Assembly (NCBI RefSeq): GCF_950295315.1
Contig: NC_080165.1
Location: 7,132,417 to 7,196,416, forward strand
Reading direction: 5' to 3'
DNA length: 64,000 bases
Source of the DNA: Erinaceus europaeus
Lineage: Eukaryota; Chordata; Mammalia; Eulipotyphla; Erinaceidae
In this document: piece after piece, positions 21,885 to 33,379 of the stretch
Layout of the letters: each line of letters starts with the position of its first letter
Numbering within the stretch: position 1 is the first letter of the stretch
Program-made: the position numbers and the translations under genes
Notes under the pieces: model-generated
Databases searched by the model: none
Seen by the model: the letters and a program-made list of their open reading frames with translations, nothing else
What the model was told of the DNA's origin: nothing

Positions 21885-23060
21885 AGTTTTATTTCTTTAT
21901 TGAGGGATTAATAGTTTTATAGTCAACAGTAAATACAATAGTTTGTACATGCATAACATTTCTCAGTTTTCCACACAATACAACCCCCACTAGGTCCTCT
22001 GCCATCCTGTTCCAGGATCTGAACTTCCCCACCCCCACCCCAGAGTCTTTTAGTTTGGTGCAGTATACCAACTCCAGCCCAAATTCTGCTTAGTGTTTTT
22101 CTTCTGATTTTTTTTTCAACTTCTGTCTGTGAATGAGATTATCTCATATTCACCCTTCTGTTTCTGACTGATTTTACTTATCATGATTTCTTAAAGCTCC
22201 ATACAAGATGGGCTGAAAATGGTGAAATCACCATTTTTACTCTGAAAATGTCCAATAGTTCTACTTTATCTATTTCTTCATTTAGATCCTTCATTTCATT
22301 ATTGATTTTATGCCTAGAGGACCTGTCAAGCTGAGAGACTCCTACTATCACTGTGTTGCTGTTAATACATTGTTGTATCTCTTTTAGTAGATACTTGATG
22401 CATTTAGATGGCCTCTCCTTGGGTTCATAGATGTTGATAATCATTAAGTCCTCTTGATTGATTGTTCCTATGAGCACTAAGCAATATCCATCCCTAACTT
22501 TTTAAATTTCATTTATTTTAATGTCTATCATATCAGATAGGAATATAGCTGTTCCTGCCCCCTTTTTGTGGGCCATTGGCTTGTATGGTAGTTTTCCATC
22601 CTTTCGCTTTGAGTCTGTGTTTGTCTTTTTGAGTTAGGTGGGATTTCTGCAGACAGTATATGGTTGGGTTGTGTTTTCTAATCCATCTTCCTACTCTGTG
22701 CCTTTTAATAGGTGAATTCAGGCCATTGACATTTATTGATATCAAAGACAGAAGATATTTTAATGCCATTATTATAGAGTTTTAGAGTGTTCTGATATAT
22801 GGCATGTTTATGGTGATCTGTTTATAGGAGACCTTTCAGAATGTCTTTAGGCTTGGTGATAGTTAATTCCTTCAACTGCTGCTTGTCTGAGAAGATTTTT
22901 ATGCCTCCATCTAGTCTGAATGACAGTCTAGTAGGATACAGTAGTCTTGCTTGAAAGCCTTTCTCATTGAGCACTGGATAGATATCTTGCCATTCTCTTC
23001 TGACCTGTAGTGTTTGTGTGGAGAAATCTGCTGCTCATCTTATGGGTTTTCCTTTGTAAG
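21885..23060 (-). mobile_element. Internally deleted L1
   Basis: Reading the minus strand from 23060: the end of ORF1 (SAADFSTQTLQVRREW... to ...TKPKDILKGLL stop), a short inter-ORF, and the ORF2 start at about 22769. The N-terminal part of the endonuclease follows to ~22238. It is then fused directly to the last codons of ORF2 and the L1 3' UTR, ending at 21885. Reverse transcriptase is missing. Confidence 0.85.
22235..22769 (-). pseudogene. L1 ORF2 endonuclease remnant
   Basis: The first part (22769-22533) reads ISINVNGLNSPIKRHR, then CLQKSHLTQKD. In active L1 endonucleases the second block is QETH with a catalytic Glu; here it is Lys. After a frame change and a stop, 22477-22238 gives INIYEPKERPSK and then VIVGVSQLDRSSRHK, where the family's GDFN catalytic loop is lost. 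The frame then joins the ORF2 C-terminal end out of phase. This cannot make an active nuclease. Confidence 0.9.
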
Positions 23061-23064
23061 TTTA

Positions 23065-24430
23065 CCAGTTGAGACACCACCTCCAGTCTCTTTCATCAAC
23101 AAAAAGATGGCTGAAGGGAGGAGAGAACTCCCCTAAGACTCGCCTAATGTAACTGTGAGTCTCCATTGCTACTGCCCTCAGAATCTGGAGCAGCAGGGGG
23201 AGACCCTGTGCTGACACCAGGGGACAGAGAACTAATGAGGCAACTCAGGAGAAGATCTGTACCTCAGTGGCCTGGTGATGCGGCTGTGAGAGTCTCTTTG
23301 CATAACCACTGGATTACTTCCGTCTCACCCTACTTTATCTCTTAGGAGTGAGGGATTAAGCTAAGATGCCTAATTATAGTTTAAAAGCCCCCAGGCTCCC
23401 ATAACCTACAGGGGAGAAAAAGAACAAAAGATGTTTTTAAACCACTGAGCTCCAACTCAGGGATTAAAATAATGTTGAAACAACTGTCAATTTCCACAAC
23501 TGTGAACCCTTTAATTACCCTACTTAGACACAAGTCGATCCAGGCAAGTGTGATCAGTAATTTGAAAAGTATTGAGAAAGGGACCTCATAACATACTATA
23601 TAGAATGGTTAAACCAACAAGAAGAAATATTGGAGAAACGAACCAGGACAAGTGTCCAGCTAAAAGCCCCCCAAAGGTTAAAGCACAAAATAATGAGGTC
23701 AACATCCAAACAATAGTTAAGGAAATAATCACAGGGATGAGTAAAGAGTTTGAAAGAATTGTCATCAGAAATGCAGAAACAACAAATGAGACCCTGTAAT
23801 TAAACACTAATTATCTCAAGGTTACTAGAGAGCTGAAAGCTGAAATAGCTGAGCTAAGAACACAACTAGCTGAACAAGCTAAATCAGTATCTGAACAGGG
23901 TAACGATATAGATGAACTCCAGAAAACAGGAGAGGCGAGAGAGAATAGAATAAATGAGGCTGAAGACAGAATTAGCAAGATTGAGGGTGAATTGGAAACA
24001 ACTAAAAAAGAAGTAAGAGATCTCAAAAAGAGGTTAAGAGATACTGAAAACAACAATAGAGACCTATGGGGTGACTTCAAAAGAAATAATTCATGCATTA
24101 TTGGCTTACCAGAGGAAGAAAGAGAGGGAGGAGAAGAAAGCATTCTTCAGGACATAATAGCTGAGAACGTCTCTAGTTTACACAACCTGGATCTACCTGT
24201 CAACACCCATGTTCAGGGGGAAGCAATTACAGAATCCAGACCTTATACCTTCTGCACCCCATAATGATTCTGGGTCTATACTCCCAGAATGATAAAGAAT
24301 AGGAAAGCTATCAGGGGAGGGGATGGGATACAGAGTTCTGGTGGTGGAAATTTTATGGAATTGCATCCCTCTTATCCTATGGTCTTGTCAATATTTCCAT
24401 TTTATAAATAAAAACATATCTAAGAAAAAA
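23065..24430 (+). mobile_element. L1 5' region and ORF1 joined to a LINE-3' tail
   Basis: 23065-23604 is a non-coding leader ('aagatggctgaagggaggag', with GA- and CT-rich blocks) like an L1 5' UTR. ORF1 follows to 24177. The sequence then switches to the LINE-3' family end, from 'ctggatctacctgtcaacac' to 'ataaataaaaacatatc'. ORF1's C-terminal half and all of ORF2 are missing. Confidence 0.8.
23605..24177 (+). pseudogene. L1 ORF1 (RNA-binding protein) 5' part
   Basis: It starts MVKPTRRNIGETNQDKCPAK at 23605 and has one in-frame stop at 23797-23799. The same frame continues through a heptad-rich coiled coil (ELKAEIAELRTQLAEQ..., IDELQKTGEARENRINEAED) and into the start of the RRM (CIIGLPEEEREGGEESILQD). 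It breaks at IIAENVSSL, where the frame runs into the LINE-3' tail and stops at 24262-24264. Active ORF1p forms a trimeric coiled coil with RRM and C-terminal domains; the latter two are incomplete or absent. Confidence 0.9.
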
Positions 24431-24549
24431 AATGAAAGAGCAAAAAGAGAGGGGAGGGTAAAATCAAGAGGTAACAAGCACATTATCAGCCTGGGTTTCA
24501 TAGAAGAAAATAATGTGAAACAAAATAATATGGAAGTGTGTTATTTGTT

Positions 24550-24800
24550 TTAAAACATCTGTGAGTGCAACACACCACACCAAGTCTAAGTTGCATCAAA
24601 GCAAAGGACCCCAGAAAGGAAAGGAAGCTGGAATGACAAGAGTAGAGAGGGTTTTGGGTCCTTGAGCATGATGGTAGAAATGGACCTAAGTTAAGGATGA
24701 GAGTGTTTGAGGGACAGTTATCACAGGGAGATAGGAAATTACACCCATGTCTCAACTGGATTACAAACCATCAGTCCCTCAATACAATGATAGAAAAGTA
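24550..24800 (+). mobile_element. L1-like 3' end (older subfamily)
   Basis: 'catcaaagcaaaggacccca', 'gagcatgatggtagaaatgg', and 'ccatcagtccctcaatacaa'. Parallel to 18485 and 42890. Confidence 0.6.
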
Positions 24801-25163
24801 AAATTTCCCTTGGTTTGTGTACCTCTAATATACTGGGTAAAATGTAACAGATTTAACATATGTGAATACATATGTAAGTGAATATGAACATATAACAATA
24901 ATGCAGGGAAATAAATTTGCTTAATGAAAAAATAATGTTTTATATCTTTTTAGCACATGTAAGGCAATTAGAAATCATTTATTTTTTTAGACATGTTTAT
25001 TTTATGAGAGAAAAGAGGATAAAGCAATAGGGTGGTATATGCAATGCCAGTGATCAAAAGGAACCTGGAACATGGATGTCCACTGAACCACCTTCCCAGT
25101 TGAAGCAAGCACACTTTATTTCATTTCTTTTCTTTCCTTTTCTCCTCTTTTCTTTTCTTTCCT
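24801..25163. other. AT-rich, then a CT-rich stretch
   Basis: No gene. A CT-rich tract (ttttctttcctttt type) at about 25115-25160 leads into the next SINE tail. Confidence 0.5.
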
Positions 25164-25365
25164 TTTTAATTACCTTTACTTATCAGAAACAGCCAGAAAT
25201 AAAGATTGAAGGGGGTGATAGAGAGGGAAAGAGACAGAGAGACACCTGCAACATTGCTTCACCACTTGCAAAGCTTTCCCCCTGCAGGTGGGGACCAGGG
25301 ATTCAAACCCATATCCTTGCACATTGTAGCATCCATTCAACCAGGTGTGCCACAACCTGGCCCCT
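25164..25365 (-). mobile_element. SINE-B
   Basis: Minus-strand copy ending 'gtgccacaacctggcccc'. A second SINE-B inserted at its head end. Confidence 0.92.
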
Positions 25366-25575
25366 ATTTTTAAAATAATTTTAATTTTATTTATTGGATA
25401 GAGACAGCAGAAATCTAGAGGGAAGGGGGTGATAGAGAGGGAGAGACAGGGAGACACCTGCAACATTGCTTCACCACTCTTAAAGCTTTCCCCCTGTAGG
25501 TGGGGACTAAGGACTTGAACCTGAGTCCTGTGCATTGTAATATGTGTGCTCAACCAGGTGCACCACCACCCAGCC
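25366..25575 (-). mobile_element. SINE-B inserted next to another SINE-B
   Basis: cctggcccct occurs at 25356-25365 and 25576-25585. The second copy therefore landed at the head boundary of the first, and head-to-tail tandem copies resulted. Confidence 0.9.
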
Positions 25576-25589
25576 CCTGGCCCCTCTCT

Positions 25590-26259
25590 TTTATTTTATA
25601 TTAGAAAAGGTAAGTCTTGTGTCGATTATGATAAAGACATATCAAAGTAGAACTCTGATTTTTTTTTTTTTCAAACAAATGTCACTAATTGCTTGATGAC
25701 TCAGTACATTGCTCTGTTCCACAACTTTAAAATAAATAGTCATATACAGTTAAAAATAAAACATTTCTCATTCTTAAGGTAATGGAATATGAGGTTTCAG
25801 AGGATTCAGTCTTGCGGATGAAATTTCACTCCTATCCTGCCTCCACACCCTCCACTGAAGATCAGGCCAGTTCCTTTGAAAGGGATGAGATATCAGATTT
25901 TTCCACTTTACTACTAGTCTGAATTCATGGAAAGGTCTTTGAAAATGTCCATCATCATAGTTCACTTCACATAGTCTGAGTGTTTGACCCCACCAGTAGT
26001 TTCCCCTCTAGTTAGGCTATTTGTCCTGACAACAGGCTGATGAAGGCTAATTCCATAGGCATAAATAATTGGTACAACTCGTAAAGTTATGAGGTTCTTT
26101 TTCCTAGTTCTCATCCTTAGTGCTGCTCCTTGGAGAACTGCTCAAGGTTGTACCCTGGATGAGACACCAGTGTCAGTGAATGAGATGATCTTTCCTCCTC
26201 TGAAACTTTTTTTTATACATTTCGAATCTCCCAATTTGAAAAGAGGAAAGGCCAGGCAG
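25590..26259. other. No gene or recognised repeat
   Basis: Unassigned. A plus-strand frame at 26089-26505 (138 codons) overlaps the following LINE-3' copy and shows no family motif. Confidence 0.5.
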
Positions 26260-27665
26260 AAGCAGTGTTGTGTGTTTCCTAGATTAATGGTGGACTGTGA
26301 ACTTAGACCTACAGGACACAAAGGTTACACAGGCTCCTGTGCTGAAGATAGGCCCCAGATAAGATCCATGGGGTTTATAATTAACAATACTTATATATTT
26401 TCCTATATTGGGGAGCTACTCTCTTCCCTGTTCCTACTTTCTACTCCTTTTTCCAACTCTGACACCATCTCCCCAGACAGTACCTTTTGCTCATCTGCAT
26501 GTTGACTGTTGGGTTCAGGCAAAAATTAGTAAAGCCATAGGCTCCTTGGAACATACCTAAAATAGACTTGCTTTCTTTTTCCAAAATGGAGACCTGTAGG
26601 CCACTCTGGGTCTGCCCGTCTCCCTGTCTGTTGGGAGACAGAGGTCAAAGCTGCCCCCGGGAGTCCTGGGGTAGCTCACTGTGTTGAGGGCAAAGTGTGC
26701 AGGGAGACAAGCAGTCAGCTCCAGGAGAGCCTCAGAGGGGCAACTCGTATATTGAGAGAGAAAGCAAGTACCCATTGCCCAGGTAGAAGGTCAAGGTCAT
26801 CATTAGCCCAAGCACAGAGCAGCACAATGCATAGCTGCATGTTGACCTATAAACTATTTGATCACAAGTGAAGAATGACCACACAAGGTTTGATCACAAG
26901 CTTCACAATGCATATTTCCCTGGGGGTAAATTACAGGCACCTCAGAGGAAGGGGGAGGAGGAGGGGACAGTTGAGCAAGAATGTCTGTGGTGACTTTCAA
27001 GTTAGGCCAAACACAATTGCAGTAATTCATGGACTTTGTTTTAGGGGAAAGGAGAGGCATGTGCAGAAAGGCAGCCCCCATTCCAGAGAAGCCATCCATC
27101 ATTAGTTCAGGAGGTCAGGAGGACCTGCCCTCCTCTCGACTTGAAGGGAGAGTTGGAGGTCAACTTGCTTGGACCTCATGGAAACAATGGCCAGACAGTG
27201 GGCCCTATTCCCCAACAGAGACCCCAAATTTCATCTGCCATATTCTTGCCTTTAGGCTCCTGATTATTAAATAATTTGCTCTGCTTTATATCTTACTGAT
27301 TCTTCAGCCACCAAGTTACAGATGCTACCATGATGCTTCTGCTTCAGCCACCAATGTGACTTCCCTGGGCAGAGGGAATGTGTCCTGGAACCTTACTTCT
27401 CCAGAGCCCTGCCCTACTAGGTAAAGATAAAAACAGGCTGAAGGCATAGATTGACCTGCCAATGCCCATGTCTAGCAGAGAAGCAATCACAGAAGCCAGA
27501 CCTCCCACCTTCTGCACCCCATAATGATCCTGGGTCCATGCTCCCACAGGGATAGAGAATAGGGAAGCTTTCAATGGAGGGGAGGGAATATGGAACTCTG
27601 GTGGTGGGGAAGTGTTTAGAATTGTACTCCTCTTATCCAATGAACTTAATGATCATTATCAGACC
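26260..27665 (+). mobile_element. LINE-3' family copy split by an LTR
   Basis: The body runs to 'ccaaaatggagacc' (26594) and resumes at 27218-27223 with 'gagaccccaaatttcatc'. The family end is 'tcctcttatccaatgaac' with an A-rich tail. The 5' limit is approximate. Confidence 0.8.
26595..27217 (-). mobile_element. Solo LTR, 623 bp, exact 6-bp TSD
   Basis: The insertion starts tg and ends ca on both strands (minus-strand start TGTTGGGGAATAGGG, end CAGAGTGGCCTACA). gagacc flanks it at 26589-26594 and 27218-27223. It is longer than the ~400-bp LTRs and has no clear AATAAA, so it is a different class II-like subfamily. Confidence 0.85.
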
Positions 27666-27684
27666 AATTTTAAAAAAGAGAAAT

Positions 27685-28100
27685 TGCTGGGATAGCCTGA
27701 GGGTGCTTCTTCCCTAACAAGTGCTCTCTGGGTTAGAGAGAACTCAACTGGAGCCAACCTAGGCTGCTGCATGGGAGAGGGATCAGGAACTCATGCAGAG
27801 CTAACATCACAGGAGATAGACTCTGGAACTCTCAGAGCCGGAAAGCAATTCCAAGTGTTTTTACTCAGAAAAGCAGCTTGTATATATACTAGCCAAGTAG
27901 AGTGGAAACAGGGTGTGACGTAGAGAGGGTAGGAGCGAAAAGACAGTGGTGAAAATCAGGGTGACTATGAGAGGGGGCGGAGCAAAAAGACATCGTGAAC
28001 CAATGAGGAGTAAACCAATGCCCTGGAGGGAGGGTGGTGCTTAGTTAATTAGGATTAGAGACAGAAGCTTTAAGCCAGGGAGCTGGCATACTACCCAACA
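27685..28100 (-). mobile_element. Solo class II LTR, exact 6-bp TSD
   Basis: On the minus strand it starts TGTTGGGTAGTATGCC and ends GGCTATCCCAGCA; agaaat flanks it at 27679-27684 and 28101-28106. It contains a tatatatac promoter element. It lies directly after the A-tail of the LINE-3' copy and ends in a longer R-U5-like part than the 13023 type. Confidence 0.93.
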
Positions 28101-28271
28101 AGAAATTCCTAAGGATTCTACAGGGCCCCACTTTCATTAGAGTTGAAATTAGCAGCCACTCTGTTAATGGGGCCCCTGGGGTCACTTCTGTTCTTGTATT
28201 TGTGTTGGGAAAATTCCACAAAGACACATAGAGTAGTAAGCAAAACCAGCATTTATTACAGAGCAAGCAAA

Positions 28272-28500
28272 GGGGGCTGGGAAGTGGTGCACCTGGTTGA
28301 GTGCACATGTTACAGTGTCCAAGGATCTGGGTTTAAGCTCCCAATCTTCACCTGCAGAGGGAAAGCATTATGTGTGTTGAAGCAGTGTTGTAGATATCTC
28401 TGTGTTTCTCTCCCTATCAGCCTCTTCCCTCTCAATTTCTGCTGTTTCTATCCAATACATAAAGATAATACCAAAATATAAATAAAAATTAAAAATAAGA
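28272..28500 (+). mobile_element. SINE-B
   Basis: 'gggctgggaagtggtgcacc', 'tgggtttaagctcccaatct', tail 'ccaatacataaagataata'. Confidence 0.9.
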
Positions 28501-28541
28501 GAAACCACAGTACAGCTAGCAAGGAGAAAGATGTGAATGGC

Positions 28542-28947
28542 TGTTGGTCTGCTTCTAAATTCTGCTTCTAAGACCCCTTCTGTTGCATTGTTTGACGCTA
28601 TGGTCTATTTACATAATCATTGTTTTGTTTGAGACCCGCACTGGTTTAATCCCCACTGGTTCCTGCTCTTTTTCCACTCTGCCCCCTCTCCTAGTCACAT
28701 CCTGTTTTCCACCGTTTAATCCCCACTGGTTCACATGCCTTTTCCTTCTCCCCACCCCCTATCCTATGTACATCCTCTTCTGACCCGACACTTCCGCCTC
28801 AGGAGATATAAAGGACAGGACTTTCTAATGAAGAGAGATTAGATTAGATAGCTTGCACTGCATTCCTCATCAATAAAGATTGAACTGCATCCCACTCAGC
28901 CATGAGTCCCTGGTCCTCTCTTTCCCGTCCATGAAACTAGCCCGGAA
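28542..28947 (+). mobile_element. Solo class II LTR, exact 6-bp TSD
   Basis: It runs TGTTGGTCTGC... to ...GAAACTAGCCCGGAA (the final CA has become AA). aatggc flanks it at 28536-28541 and 28948-28953. TATA-like agatataaagga and AATAAA at 28872-28877 are well preserved. Confidence 0.95.
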
Positions 28948-29214
28948 AATGGCCAGGTTCCAAAAAGAAAAGTCCAGACCACCTTCTCCCATAAGTTGTA
29001 TGGTTGCTTTTCTTGACTATCCTTTCTGCTTCTTGACAGTGCTGTCTCTTCCACAGGAATCCACTTTTTGTTCCATGACGCAGTTGGTGGTTGTGATAGC
29101 AGCTGTGTGAAGGTAAGTCAACAGTTTTTAAGATGGAGTTGCTTTTCTTTATACTTCTGGTATTTTTCAGCTCTTCTTGGTCATTGTGATATTTTCCATG
29201 GCTTTTTTTTTCTT

Positions 29215-29686
29215 TTTTAAATTTTATTTCTTTATTTACTTATTTATTTTTTATTTAAGAAAGGAGACATTAACAAAACCATAGGACAAGAGGGGTACAG
29301 TTCCACACAGTTCCCACCACCTGATCTCCATATCCCATCCCCTCCCCTGATAGCTTTCCCATTCTCTATCCCTCTGGGAGGATGGACCCAGGGTTGTTGT
29401 GGGTTGCAGAAGGTGGAAGGTCTGTAATTGCTTCCCCGCTGAACATGGGTGTTGACTGGTAGATCTATACTCCCAGTATGCCTCTCTCTTTCCCTAGTAG
29501 GGTGGGTCTCTGGGGAAGTGGAGCTCCAGGACACATTGGTGGGGTTGTCTCTCCAGGGAAGTCTGGTTGGCATCGTGCTGGCATCTGGAACCTGGTGGCT
29601 GAAAAGAGAGTTAACATACAAAGCCAAACAAATTGTTGAACAACCATGGACCTAAAGACTGGAATAGTGCAGATGCAATGTTGGGG
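29215..29686 (-). mobile_element. LINE-3' family copy
   Basis: The tail is on the left (ttatttattttttatttaag), then the reverse of the family 3' end and body. It holds a 127-codon minus frame (29244-29627) of the recurrent family type. Confidence 0.85.
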
Positions 29687-29689
29687 GTT

Positions 29690-29925
29690 ATTCCCTGAAG
29701 TCTCTTGTGTACTTCAGCTTTCAGGTATATATTTTTCCCTAGCTTATGGGCACGTGTGAACATATGCTCTATCTCAGAAAGATAAAGATGAGTATGGGAT
29801 GTCCCCACTCATCAACAGAAGTTGAGAAAGAAGAACAGAAAGGGAAACTAAAAGCAGGATCTGATTAAATCTAGAGCAGGGCACCAAAGTAAAAACCCTG
29901 TGGTGAAGAGGAGGGTGGCCATTGG
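29690..29925 (+). mobile_element. Probable old L1 3' fragment
   Basis: 'ctcatcaacagaagttgaga', then 'gggcaccaaagtaaaaaccc', parallels the L1 3' UTR at 9450-9560 but is strongly diverged. Confidence 0.4.
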
Positions 29926-31128
29926 GCTTTTTTTTTTTTTTTCTATTTGTGGTTTGTCCATTCTGCATCTGCTCAGGAGCTGTCTACCCTATTATTCTCC
30001 CCTTAAGACCTGAGCCTCTGAAATTTTTCAAAGATAGCAGCAGTGTAGCTCAGATTAGCTACTTCCGAATGCATAAGGTCCACAAGAGCCCAGTCATTGG
30101 CTTAGATCCAATCAATTGGACTCAAGTCCCTGCAGGAAGTAACTCTGCCTCAATACTGAGGGTAACAACAGGGAAGGTCCTGCCAGTTGGGTTCTTTGAG
30201 AGTCAAAGCTGTTGCCATGAATAAAGCAAATTTCATCTGAGTTTAGAAAGGGTTGGTCCTACAGCTTGGTCCTGCTGGCATAGGGCAGATTTATTTACCC
30301 AGTGCACTGGTGTTCTAAGTTACTTCCCTCTTTCATTAGTAATGTGTAGCTGGGTTAAAACTGGAAACTCCACTCTGTTTTCCTATATAACTGAAAATAT
30401 TAAATATTATATTCTTCTGAATACATTGCAGATTTTAGGTGTCCACTTTGAATTTCTAATATTTAATCTTTTTTTTTTTTGCAAAGTCTTTTCAAGTAAT
30501 TTTATATCCTATTGAGTTACACTGGCTTTTTTGTGTTTAGAGATTTTTTTCTGGTGAATAATAATAAAATTTATCAAATAACTAGGAACTAATCATTTAG
30601 CTATTCAATATGACAGGGGTTATTTTCAACAGTTTTCACAGATTTGGTATTTTCACTCTATGTTGAGGTGTAACATAGACACAGAAAAAATTCTTAAATA
30701 CTAAACATGTAAGTTTAATCAATTAAGAAGATAATTCAAGGTCAAAGCATGGATTTCTAGCAGCTAGGAAATTCTCTCTCTGGATTACTTTTCATTCCAG
30801 AATGCTTTAGACATCTGAACTCAATCAACACGGGTTAATTTTGTCTCTTAATAACACCTTTAAAAATTGTTCAATTTGCGTGTGTCCGTATTCAATGCTA
30901 CCTCAGCTATGGATAACTGGGCAAAGTAAAGGGACTTACTGTTAGTGGCAGAGATGGGGGGTGGCTGAACAGGGAAGGGAAGGCTGGATGCTGAGCACAT
31001 GACTGAGCAAGGAGAGACTGTGAAGGCCCTAGGATCCTGAAGCCTTAGCTTCACACAGCTCTCTTAGCCTCTGCCAGTATGACTTATACTGAGCATCCTG
31101 AGTATAGTAAACAAGATAATCAGGGCCA
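29926..31128. other. No gene or recognised repeat
   Basis: Unassigned. A 100-codon plus frame (29922-30224) begins in a poly-T run and shows no motif. Confidence 0.5.
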
Positions 31129-31345
31129 GGTGGTAGCACATCTGATTAAGCACACACATTCCAGTGTGCAGGGACCCAGGTTTAAGCCCCTAGTCCCCAC
31201 CTGCAGGGGGGAGGCTTCCTGAGTGGTGTAGCAGGGCTGCAGGTGTCTGTCTGTCTCTCTCCCCATTTATCTCCCCCATCCCTCTCAATTTTGCTCTGAC
31301 TTTATCTAATAAATAAATTAAATAAAAAGATGAAAAAAAAAGAAA
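31129..31345 (+). mobile_element. SINE-B
   Basis: 'gggccaggtggtagcacatc', 'caggtttaagcccctagtcc', tail 'tctaataaataaattaaata'. Confidence 0.92.
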
Positions 31346-31999
31346 CTTAAAACAAAGAAAGTCCATGCAGGAAAGCAACTGATTAGACTGTACTCCGGAA
31401 GCAAGGAAAAACTCAGACCAGTGTTTTGTGGACTCTTTCTCAACCTACTAAGGCATCTTACTGGTTTGCTTGAGAAAATCTATCATCAGAGAAATTCTGT
31501 TGGGATAATATTAGAGAGCTTCCTTGAAGATAATTTTCTTTTGAAATGCTTGAAGAACATCCATACCATTTATTTTCCGTTATAGCTTTGATACAATTAT
31601 TTTGTGGTAACTAGAAAAATCCTTTCTGTTCTGAAATCATTCTTTATTAGCCTCATAAATTCCTGTCGTTCATGTCCATTGCTTGAGATCAATTCCCACA
31701 CAAGTACAATTAAATTCCATAAACTCTAAAAGAGGCCTGAGGAAGCTATCACATCATATAAGTGCTATTAACATTACTGATTTTAATGCCTAAAATGTAA
31801 AAATAATATGAATCTTTTCGTATGAAAATCAAGTTCTAAGAACTTCAGAAGCAGAGTTAGTAAGATATATCATGTTTTAAAATTATTTTCAAATTAATTA
31901 TTTTGTAGAGAGAAATAAAGCTCCCAAAATTAATATCTTGGAGAGAGAAAATAAGTCTTCCTAAGACCTGACATTCTGGCTAGGAGCTGCATTAGAATA
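31346..31999. other. No gene or recognised repeat
   Basis: AT-rich unassigned sequence. Confidence 0.5.
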
Positions 32000-32582
32000 G
32001 CAATATACCTGGATATTAGCTGTCGGGCTCAGGCAAAAATTAGTAAAGTCATGGGCCCCTTGGAATATATCTGAAATATACCTACTAACTTTTTCTAAAA
32101 TCTCATGAAGTTTTTCCAGATCTCATCTACTATATTCTTGCCTTTAGTTTCCAGGTTATTAAACAATTTATTCTGCTTTATATCTTAATACTTTTTCAGC
32201 CACCAAGGTATAGATACTACCATGACACCAATGTGACTTCTCTGGGCAGACAACCCCACCACCATACCCTAGGACCCCACACCTCCCCAGAGCCCTGCCC
32301 TACTAGGGAAAGATAGAAACAGGCTGGGGGTATGGAACCACCTGCCGACGCCCATGTTCAGTAAAGAAACAATTACAGAAGCCAGACCTTCCACCTTCTG
32401 CATCCCATAAAGAATTTTGCTCCATACTCCCAGAGGGATAAAGAAATAGGAAAGCTTCCAGTGGAGGGGATGGGTAAGGGAACTCTGGTGGTGGGAAATG
32501 TGTGGAATTTTACCCCTCTTATCCTATGGTTTTGTTGCTATTTTCTGTTTTTTATTTTATAAATAGATTAATTAAAAAAGAA
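32000..32582 (+). mobile_element. LINE-3' family copy
   Basis: 'gggctcaggcaaaaattagt', 'acaattacagaagccagacc', 'tcctatggttttgttgctat', and an A-rich tail. The 5' truncation differs from the other copies. Confidence 0.85.
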
Positions 32583-33093
32583 ATACTTAAGTACATTTAC
32601 TAATTTAATCCTGCCAGTTAAACTTATTTTCTTTTTTCTGCTTTTCAGCAGAATGAGTAAATATACAAAGGAAAATGTCATTCGCTTGCCTGAGAACAAA
32701 TAGTTAGCAATTGACAGAGCTAGGATGTATGTTAAGGTTTTTCAACTGATTCTGACTTTCTTCTTACATGCTTTAGTCTCCTCTCCACAAGACTGCAAGC
32801 GTCTCAAGTGCATGTTGTCTGAGCAATAGGTTGGACCCACTAACTGAATTTTCATTGAAAAGTTAATAGTATGAGCTGAGAGTATACTTTTGATCTGAAG
32901 GTCGGTGGCATTCAAAAGTTCAATGTATGGTTTTCACTTGGAAAAATTGATACACTGAAATGTTTCATTCTGTTACATTATGCTATACAGTAACAACTGG
33001 AGAACTAGCGACCTGATTATTACGATCTCCTGAGATATGTATATGTTTTTTTTTCCTGAAAAACAAAAGTGCTTATAAATTATACTTTGACTT
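32583..33093. other. No gene or recognised repeat
   Basis: Unassigned AT-rich sequence. Confidence 0.5.
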
Positions 33094-33370
33094 TTTATTC
33101 CCCATTACCAGGATTATCGCTGGGACCCGGTGCATGAACAAGAGATCCAACATTCCTAGTGCGCATTTTTTTTTCCTTTGCCTTTATTTGATAGGACAGA
33201 AATAAATTGAGAGCGTAGCATAAAGGAGGGGAGAGGCAGAGAAACACCTGCAGTAGTTGCTTAATCACTCAAGAGGGTTCCTTCATGCAGGTGGAGAATG
33301 GAAGAATTGAACTCGGGTCCTTGACATGGTAACATATGCACTTCACCAGGTTAGCTACTGCTCAGTCTCC
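33094..33370 (-). mobile_element. SINE-B-like copy with long 3' module (diverged)
   Basis: 'cattaccaggattatcgctg' is the reverse of the module end. A GA-rich body and a head ending 'gttagctactgctcagtctcc' follow. Confidence 0.75.
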
Positions 33371-33379
33371 TATTTTTCT

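Noticed and set aside
26089..26505. 138-codon plus frame with a hydrophobic start that could look like a signal peptide
   Set aside because: Its second half lies in a LINE-3' repeat, and the frame is not shared by other copies.
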